Below, in pieces: positions 59,058 through 64,000 of a DNA stretch of 64,000 nucleotides (its first letter is position 1; every line of letters starts with the position of its first letter). Source of the DNA: Puniceicoccaceae bacterium 5H. Lineage in GTDB: Bacteria; Verrucomicrobiota; Verrucomicrobiia; Opitutales; Oceanipulchritudinaceae. A program made the translations under genes and the position numbers. The notes beneath the pieces are model-generated. The model did not search any database and had not been told where the DNA came from. It saw only the letters and a program-made list of their open reading frames with translations. The stretch is taken from NCBI GenBank assembly GCA_009772895.1, contig WOUP01000006.1, forward strand, positions 1-64,000, in the 5' to 3' direction.

Positions 59058-59725
59058 TTGAGCGAGACGGGGATCGGCAGGATCACATTGGCGCGGACGG
59101 GCTCGCCGCCACGCGTGGGTTGGGTAAAGCGTCGTGCGCGCAGCTCCGCCAGAATGGCCGTCTGAACCGGCTCCGGTAACGCCGATTGCTCCGCCCAGGC
59201 CTCGAGGACATGACCTTGCTCGTCCAGCAGCAAGTGCACGCGTAAGAACCCACGGGTGCCCTGGTAACTGCGCAAGATCTGCGCCGGCAGGACCAGAGGG
59301 CTGCGGTCGAGCATCTGAGGCCGGCGATCGAGCACCTCCGCCCCCTCGGCTCCGGGGGGCCCAGCAGGGTCGAAGTCGGTCGACCGTTGCGCCAGGCCGC
59401 CGGAGCCGAGGCCCTGCAGCACCTCCACATTTTCCGAGGCCAGCGGGACCGGCTCAGCGCCGGCTTCGGCCTGTGCCGGCTCCAGGCGGGGCGCTGGCAG
59501 GCTGGGAGCGGCTGAGCTGGGGAGCGTGTCTCCTGGAGGCGGCGACGCTGCCGGCGGAGCCGACGCCAAGGGGCGCACCTCGATCGCCACCGGCTTGCGT
59601 TCATGCGGGCCCAGCGAAAGAGCCGACAGGATCAACAAAAACAGCACCACCGTGGTCGCAACGCCCAACAACCACGCAATCGATCCCTGCCGGCGTGCTA
59701 CCGGCGGTGTAAAACGGCCTTCCAT
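59054..59725 (-). CDS. tonB: Energy transducer TonB
   Basis: 223 aa from ATG 59725, which overlaps the exbD stop by one base (TGATG); the longer frame to 59818 lies inside exbD and is rejected. One N-terminal transmembrane helix (SIAWLLGVATTVVLFLLILS, residues 15-34), then a Pro/Ala-rich spacer (ASAPPAASPPPGDTLPSSAA) that spans the periplasm, and a C-terminal TonB domain (YQGTRGFLRVHLLLDEQGHV, LPEPVQTAILAELRARRFTQ, VILPIPVSLK). The spacer is shorter than in E. coli TonB. It relays proton-motive force from ExbB/ExbD to outer-membrane receptors such as the one at 1615-4479. Confidence 0.9.
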   Translation of the reverse strand: MEGRFTPPVARRQGSIAWLLGVATTVVLFLLILSALSLGPHERKPVAIEVRPLASAPPAASPPPGDTLPSSAAPSLPAPRLEPAQAEAGAEPVPLASENVEVLQGLGSGGLAQRSTDFDPAGPPGAEGAEVLDRRPQMLDRSPLVLPAQILRSYQGTRGFLRVHLLLDEQGHVLEAWAEQSALPEPVQTAILAELRARRFTQPTRGGEPVRANVILPIPVSLK

Positions 59726-60135
59726 CACTCGGCTTCGTCCTTGGTGGCGACCCGAATCCGCTTGGCCCCGGCGTCCTCGGCCGTCGTCCACACGCGGGAA
59801 AAGGCCGCATGGCTGCAATTGCGGTCGGCCTGGATGACGACCGGGTAATCCCGGTCCTGCAACAGCTGGCGCAGCCGCAAGCGCAACCCCGCCAGTTCGA
59901 CCGCCCGCCCTGCGTAGACGATCTCGTCCCGTTCGGTGATCCCCACGATGATGCTGCTGTCCTGCAGCGCTTCATCGCTCAAGGCGGCCGGTTCGATGAT
60001 CTGCACCTGCGGTGTCTCCACAAACACCGTCGTCACGACAAAGAAGATCAGCAGGATGAAGATGCAGTCGATCATCGGCGACAGGTTGATGCCTACCGTT
60101 TCGTCCGTTTGCGTCTGCAGTCGATCGCGCCTCAC
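59725..60135 (-). CDS. exbD: ExbD/TolR biopolymer transport protein (second copy)
   Basis: 136 aa from a GTG start at 60135 that has GGAGG 9 nt upstream; the ATG at 60192 would overlap the previous gene by 53 bp and add a basic leader, so GTG is preferred. Single membrane helix with the essential Asp: GINLSPMIDCIFILLIFFVV. The periplasmic domain (SDEALQDSSIIVGITERDEI, LLQDRDYPVVIQADRNCSHA) follows ExbD. It is paired with another exbD immediately upstream whose membrane segment is nearly identical, while the periplasmic domains differ; a mixed ExbD heterodimer is possible. Confidence 0.9.
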   Translation of the reverse strand: MRRDRLQTQTDETVGINLSPMIDCIFILLIFFVVTTVFVETPQVQIIEPAALSDEALQDSSIIVGITERDEIVYAGRAVELAGLRLRLRQLLQDRDYPVVIQADRNCSHAAFSRVWTTAEDAGAKRIRVATKDEAE

Positions 60136-60139
60136 CCGG

Positions 60140-60556
60140 TCAATCCTCCGTGGAAAAGGTGATCTGGTCGATCCCGGCGAGCCGGGCGGCATCCCAGACG
60201 GCCACCAGCATCTGGTGGCGCGATTGCCCCGCGACCTGGATGGTGAGCCGTGCCTCCCGCCCCTGTTGGCGGGCCAACTGCAGGCGGTTGCTCAAGTGAG
60301 ACAACGGAATCGGCGCACCCTGGAACGCCACCGAGTCGTCGGCCGCGATCTCGACCACCAGTTGTTGCACGGCCCCCGAAACATCATCGCCCGCTTCCGG
60401 TTGCTGGTGCATCTGCAGTCCGCGCTCATCCAGAAATACCGTGGTCACGACGAAAAAGATGAGGAGAATGAAAATACAGTCGATCATCGGCGACAGATCG
60501 ACCTTGGCCCCATCCTCGCCGCCCTCTTCCAGATACTGACTTCGGTGGGACTTCAT
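60140..60556 (-). CDS. exbD: ExbD/TolR biopolymer transport protein (first copy)
   Basis: 138 aa from ATG 60556, overlapping the exbB stop by 4 nt (ATGA). N-terminus MKSHRSQYLEEGGEDGAKV, then the helix DLSPMIDCIFILLIFFVVTT with the proton-carrying Asp, then a periplasmic domain (VQQLVVEIAADDSVAFQGAP, LTIQVAGQSRHQMLVAVWDA). ExbD dimers sit in the pore of the ExbB pentamer and convert proton flow to motion of TonB. The stop is 4 bp from the GTG of the second exbD. Confidence 0.91.
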   Translation of the reverse strand: MKSHRSQYLEEGGEDGAKVDLSPMIDCIFILLIFFVVTTVFLDERGLQMHQQPEAGDDVSGAVQQLVVEIAADDSVAFQGAPIPLSHLSNRLQLARQQGREARLTIQVAGQSRHQMLVAVWDAARLAGIDQITFSTED

Positions 60557-61218
60557 GCGCCCGGGAATCGATAAATGGAGGTGCCGCCCGGTGGGGTATC
60601 CAGAGGCGGCGCGGCGCCAAGCTGCTCGAGCGACGCCAGAACCGCGCATTCCAATTGCTGCAGCTGCAGGGAGAAACGTTGGTGGTGACGCCGGATCGAC
60701 ATCGACAGATACAGCCCCGGCAGCGCAATCACCAACCCACTGGCGGTGGTAACGAGCGCCAGGCGGATCCCCCGCGCCACGTCGTCCAGCGATTCGTTGC
60801 CACCGTGGGCATCCGACAGCCCCGTGAAGGTGGCCAGCAATCCCAGCACGGTGCCCAGCAAGCCGAGCAGAGGAGCCGCCGCGATCAGGGTATCCAGCAA
60901 CCGGATCTTTTGCTCCAGTGTCCCGACCGTGGCCGAGCGCACTTCGGCAAAGCGCTGGCGCACCACCGGAGGCACCTGATTGCCTCCCCCGCTCAGGACG
61001 CAGGTCAAGACGTTGCGCGTGAAGCCCTCTGGCGCGGTCCGGGGAAACGCAATCCACAACGGCCATTCCGTTCCCGACGCGCCTTCAATCTGGCAGGCAC
61101 GGGCGCCGAACAAAACCCAGAACCCGTAGGTATAGAGCGACACCGAGAGCAGGGCGAGCGCGCTCATGACCCACCCGCCGCTTTGGCCCAGCGCCCAGAG
61201 CTGTTCAACAAGAGCCAT
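60553..61218 (-). CDS. exbB: ExbB/TolQ/MotA-type proton channel
   Basis: 221 aa, three membrane helices: GWVMSALALLSVSLYTYGFW (15-34), LDTLIAAAPLLGLLGTVLGL (about 106-125) and LALVTTASGLVIALPGLYLS (about 151-170). The second and third helices contain the conserved APLLGLLGTVxG and LxTTAxGLxxAxPG motifs of the ExbB/TolQ family, whose Thr/Gly faces line the proton path. Its start overlaps the end of the TtpC-like gene by 14 bp, and it overlaps exbD by 4 bp, so translation is coupled. It forms the energising complex with the ExbDs and TonB. Confidence 0.92.
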   Translation of the reverse strand: MALVEQLWALGQSGGWVMSALALLSVSLYTYGFWVLFGARACQIEGASGTEWPLWIAFPRTAPEGFTRNVLTCVLSGGGNQVPPVVRQRFAEVRSATVGTLEQKIRLLDTLIAAAPLLGLLGTVLGLLATFTGLSDAHGGNESLDDVARGIRLALVTTASGLVIALPGLYLSMSIRRHHQRFSLQLQQLECAVLASLEQLGAAPPLDTPPGGTSIYRFPGA

Positions 61219-62641
61219 GCTTCGGAGCCGTTCCGGTCAGGATGGGGTTTGGGTCGGGCCGCATCAGGTCCAGCCCGTTCAGAAACGCGATCGCCGTCTG
61301 TTCCAGCCGGGCCACGCGTTGGCGCGCCAGTCGCGACATGACGCCATGCAGCAACAGCACGGGGATGGCCACGATCAGCCCGAGCGCGGTTGTGATCAGC
61401 GCCTCCGAGATGCCGCCCGAAAGGCTTTTTGCGTCTCCCGTGCCAAAAATCGTGATGAGGTTGAAGGTCTTGATCATGCCGACCACCGTGCCCAACAGGC
61501 CGAGCAAGGGCGCCGCGGCCACCGTCAGGGAAAGAAAGGGCAGGTAGCGCTCGAGCTCTGGACGGATCAGCACGATGCGCTCGTACATCATTTCTTCCAG
61601 CGCAGCTCTCGGCTCCATGTAATGGCGCGCGCCGGTCATCAGCAGTTCGCGGTCGACCGTCTCCAGCTTTTCCGCGCAATCCAGTGCCGCTCGCGGGTGC
61701 CCCTCCTGCAGGTGCCGTAAAATGGCGGCAACATCAGACGATGAAGCGGTTTTGAAGTTAAAAAACCAGTACAACTTCAACAGTGCCAATGCAAAGGCCG
61801 TCGCCCCCAGCGCAAGGATCACGTAACCGATCGGGCCTCCGTCCCGCAAGTAATCCTCCAGCCGGCGCGCTGACTCGACGACCTGCAAGGCCTGCCCATT
61901 GGAGGGATCCAGCGGCAGCCAGGCCGGTGTCCCTTCCGCCGCATCGTGTAGCTCCAGACGCTCATACCCCGGGATCGACACCACGGTCGCAAAGTTTGAA
62001 TTGGGGCGTTTCTCCACCCAGCCCGACAACGTCCCGTCGTAACTTTCAAAATACACCGCTGGGCCCAACGTATAACACACCCCGACTCGGAGCACACCAT
62101 CCGTGCCCAAGGCCTCACTGTAGTAGGCGCGGCCTCCCTCCTGCTGCCGCCACCGGATCAATGATTCGTCGATCAACGCCAACTGCCGCTCAAGCCGTTC
62201 ACGGGGCTGTAGATCCGGATGCTCCCGCGCGGTTTCCGCGGCCGCGATCAGGTCCTCATATGCGGGAATTTCGCTGTAACGGATCCAGGATGAAAAATCG
62301 GCGGCGAAGCTCTCCAATTGGCGGTAAATAGCGTCGTGCTGTTCCTGTGCAGAGGTAACTGCGGCTTCCAGCGCTGCCAGATCCTGCGCCCGTTGATCCT
62401 GGATCAGTCGCAGCTCTCTTTCCCGGTCTTCCAGCGCAGCCAGCTGTTCCTGCAGGGCGCCCACTTCCTGGGAAAGGGGGGCGATACGTGCCGTATTTTC
62501 CTGCCGCACCTGCGCCAGCTCCTCCAGACTGGTTTGCAGCCTGGCTTCCGCCACCGCCTGAGGCGATGGCGCCTGAGCGGCGAGGCGACAGGTTGCCAAC
62601 ACCACTGCCAGTAGCAGCCCCCACCCCGCCTGTCGGCTCAT
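61205..62641 (-). CDS. TtpC-like MotA/TolQ/ExbB protein with periplasmic coiled coil
   Basis: 478 aa from ATG 62641, which overlaps the DUF3450 stop by ATGA; a longer frame to 62782 is not credible. Order: signal peptide (GWGLLLAVVLATCRLAAQA), coiled coil at about 25-115 (LQTSLEELAQVRQENTARIA, LEDRERELRLIQDQRAQDLA), a folded periplasmic part, then three membrane helices in the C-terminal half with ExbB motifs (TVAAAPLLGLLGTVVGMIKT and SEALITTALGLIVAIPVLLL). This domain plan matches Vibrio TtpC, the fourth component of TonB2 systems, which bridges ExbB/ExbD to the periplasm and can help the short TonB2 reach the receptor. That fits the short TonB here. Confidence 0.88.
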   Translation of the reverse strand: MSRQAGWGLLLAVVLATCRLAAQAPSPQAVAEARLQTSLEELAQVRQENTARIAPLSQEVGALQEQLAALEDRERELRLIQDQRAQDLAALEAAVTSAQEQHDAIYRQLESFAADFSSWIRYSEIPAYEDLIAAAETAREHPDLQPRERLERQLALIDESLIRWRQQEGGRAYYSEALGTDGVLRVGVCYTLGPAVYFESYDGTLSGWVEKRPNSNFATVVSIPGYERLELHDAAEGTPAWLPLDPSNGQALQVVESARRLEDYLRDGGPIGYVILALGATAFALALLKLYWFFNFKTASSSDVAAILRHLQEGHPRAALDCAEKLETVDRELLMTGARHYMEPRAALEEMMYERIVLIRPELERYLPFLSLTVAAAPLLGLLGTVVGMIKTFNLITIFGTGDAKSLSGGISEALITTALGLIVAIPVLLLHGVMSRLARQRVARLEQTAIAFLNGLDLMRPDPNPILTGTAPKHGSC

Positions 62642-63423
62642 GGCTGACCCTCGCTCTTTTCGGGGATCGGCACTGGGACGGGAAAAGACACGTAATGGAC
62701 ATCGCCGTTCGACCCGTCGGCCATGCGCACCAATTCGAAGGCGTGCGCAGCCGCCCGCCCCTCCAGAGGCTCGAATTGCCAAGGCCCATTTGCTTGCGGC
62801 CGCCCAAGGTAGGCTTCGTCATTGGCGACCGAAGCCGAAAGCGCGAACGCCAAGCCCCAGTAGACCGTGTCAGCCTGAATCCGCGTGCCATCGGAACGGG
62901 TGCGAATCTCGTGTGCCACCGTGATGGTTTCGTTGAACCGGGCCACCTCCTCCAGGATCGACAGCACGGTCTGCAGGCGTTCCCCGGCGGTTGCCCTCGT
63001 ATGAGCAGGATCATTGGGCAACTGGCGAAACTGAGCCCGCAGACGCTCCTGCAAGGGTGATGGCAACGCGCTGTAGCGATTTTTCAACTGCAACTCGTAG
63101 CTCGCCAAAGCCTCCACCAGCGCATCGCTCATCTCCTGTTGCTGTGCCTGGGCCTCACGCAATTCCACGCGCTGCTCACCGGAAACGTCTTGAGCCGACT
63201 CGAGGTGGTCAATCTCTGCTCGAACGGCCTCGATCCGCTGCTGGAGCAGGTCGCGAGTCGATTGCAGCATCGCTATATCCTGCTCGGCCTCGACCTTTTC
63301 CTGGGCGATGAGACGCTCGGTCTCCACCCACCGGTCGATCAACTGACGGGTCTGCGACAGTTGATCCGCAGCGGATACGCCGACCACAGCAAACCAGAGC
63401 GCCAGTATCGAAAACGGCTTCAT
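62638..63423 (-). CDS. DUF3450 periplasmic coiled-coil protein
   Basis: 261 aa from ATG 63423 (MKPFSILALWFAVVGVSAAD, a signal peptide). Residues 25-110 are a long heptad-rich helix (RQLIDRWVETERLIAQEKVE, LLQQRIEAVRAEIDHLESAQ), followed by a small alpha/beta domain (SILEEVARFNETITVAHEIR, DTVYWGLAFALSASVANDEA). DUF3450 genes are a constant partner upstream of TtpC-type ExbB genes in TonB2-like clusters. It probably interacts with the coiled coil of the next gene in the periplasm. Function is known only by association. Its start is 25 bp after the FecR stop. Confidence 0.87.
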   Translation of the reverse strand: MKPFSILALWFAVVGVSAADQLSQTRQLIDRWVETERLIAQEKVEAEQDIAMLQSTRDLLQQRIEAVRAEIDHLESAQDVSGEQRVELREAQAQQQEMSDALVEALASYELQLKNRYSALPSPLQERLRAQFRQLPNDPAHTRATAGERLQTVLSILEEVARFNETITVAHEIRTRSDGTRIQADTVYWGLAFALSASVANDEAYLGRPQANGPWQFEPLEGRAAAHAFELVRMADGSNGDVHYVSFPVPVPIPEKSEGQP

Positions 63424-63448
63424 GCGAGAGAAAGGTCGCCTATATCCC

Positions 63449-64000
63449 TCATGGTATGTCCGCCTCGGCGTCAACCTCGAAAATCACCTTCTCAAGATAA
63501 GTGCTATTACGGACAACGCGGGAGTGGAGGCCTTCCGTCTTGCCCAGCACGTCGAGGATTTCTTCCAACGATTCGTGCTCAAACTCCGCCGTAAGATGGT
63601 GTTGCGCGGCCTTGGTTCCCTGGACCTCGACCGGCACCCCAAAGCGCCGCCCCAGCATGCGAGCTGCCTCTGGCAAAGGTGTATCGTCAAAAGTCAGCCG
63701 GTTGAAGCGCCAGGTGGCCGCCTTGCTCAGATCAAAGGGGTGAGTGCTGGATTGACGGGTCTCACGGTCCAGCTCGAACGCCGAGCCGGGCTTCAAGACC
63801 ACCGGCTCGACGACGCCCGCCGTGCCGGCGGGGGGCGTGACCGCCACCCGGCCCTCGACCAGCGACACCGCTTGTACCGGGCTGTCGTCGTATGCCTTGA
63901 GGTTGAACTTCGTGCCCAGCACGGTGGTGCGCAGCCCGCCGGCGTCGACCACGAAGGGGTGCTCCGGATCGTGCGTGACCTCAAAGAACGCCTCCCCCTC
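63449..64000 (-). CDS. FecR-domain anti-sigma / signal-transfer protein, N-terminus beyond right edge
   Basis: Only the C-terminal 183 residues lie in the window; the frame is open to the edge. The FecR core EGEAFFEVTHDPEHPF then VVDAGGLRTTVLGTKFNLKA is unmistakable, followed by LKPGSAFELD. The C-terminal part (FDDTPLPEAARMLGRRFGVP, LTAEFEHESLEEILDVLGKT) is the DUF4974/secretin-TonB N-terminal-like domain that contacts receptors. FecR proteins span the inner membrane and pass a receptor signal to an ECF sigma factor, which should be encoded just beyond the right edge. Adjacent to the TonB operon, it may control it or a receptor elsewhere. Confidence 0.9.
   Translation of the reverse strand, partial: EGEAFFEVTHDPEHPFVVDAGGLRTTVLGTKFNLKAYDDSPVQAVSLVEGRVAVTPPAGTAGVVEPVVLKPGSAFELDRETRQSSTHPFDLSKAATWRFNRLTFDDTPLPEAARMLGRRFGVPVEVQGTKAAQHHLTAEFEHESLEEILDVLGKTEGLHSRVVRNSTYLEKVIFEVDAEADIP

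Noticed and set aside
60136-60192. ATG start for the second exbD at 60192
   Set aside because: It would overlap the preceding exbD by 53 bp and add an atypical leader; GTG at 60135 has GGAGG at the right distance and gives the same length as the twin.

Overview
The window is high-GC DNA from a Gram-negative bacterium. It encodes a TonB-dependent receptor, an ExbB/ExbD/TonB energising cluster, a FecR protein, a two-partner-secretion locus and many Sec signal peptides. Shine-Dalgarno sequences are often absent. The receptor style, the abundance of giant DUF11 and adhesin proteins and the DUF3450/ExbB/ExbD/ExbD/TonB/TPR cluster fit Verrucomicrobiota (Opitutia-like) best. This is an inference from family resemblance; there is no rRNA or marker gene in the window.

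Layout. 1-5.7 kb: a GH79-type glycosidase (cut by the left edge) diverges from a large TonB-dependent receptor; a Dps ferritin and a hotdog acyl-CoA thioesterase follow, with two clear terminators. 5.7-24.6 kb: a minus-strand operon of four secreted DUF11-type proteins (160, 907, 1990 and 3150 aa). The 1990-aa member ends in a predicted outer-membrane beta-barrel and is translationally coupled to the 3150-aa member. Upstream lie a 20-bp dyad, a 9-bp direct repeat and the truncated start of a phosphodiesterase-family gene. 25.0-31.3 kb: a LacI-led catabolic operon (LacI, D-2-hydroxyacid dehydrogenase, Ldh2-family dehydrogenase, KDG-kinase-like PfkB protein, SDR, CE7 acetyl esterase) with a perfect 24-bp palindrome just upstream of lacI. 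31.3-36.4 kb: a DUF4396 membrane protein, two MFS exporters, a class I fructose-bisphosphate aldolase and a small MerR regulator divergent from one exporter, with a duplicated 13-bp operator motif between them.

36.5-57.4 kb: a two-partner-secretion locus. The exoprotein is 6384 aa, with a 13-fold tandem repeat of about 227 residues, a second short-period repeat region with a near-perfect 315-bp duplication, and an alpha-helical insert. Its outer-membrane translocator is split by a one-base frameshift in a run of eight C (G on the coding strand), either a phase-variable switch, a real inactivation or a sequencing error. 57.7-64 kb: a TonB energising operon with a TPR protein, TonB, two ExbD, ExbB, a TtpC-like ExbB, a DUF3450 periplasmic protein and the end of a FecR anti-sigma protein.

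How the parts fit: the TonB cluster could power the receptor at 1.6 kb. GH79 plus the receptor, and separately the CE7/SDR/KdgK operon, both point to uronate-containing polysaccharides. The DUF11 operon and the TPS locus fill almost 60% of the window and make this a cell-surface region. No tRNA, rRNA, CRISPR array or complete insertion sequence was seen.
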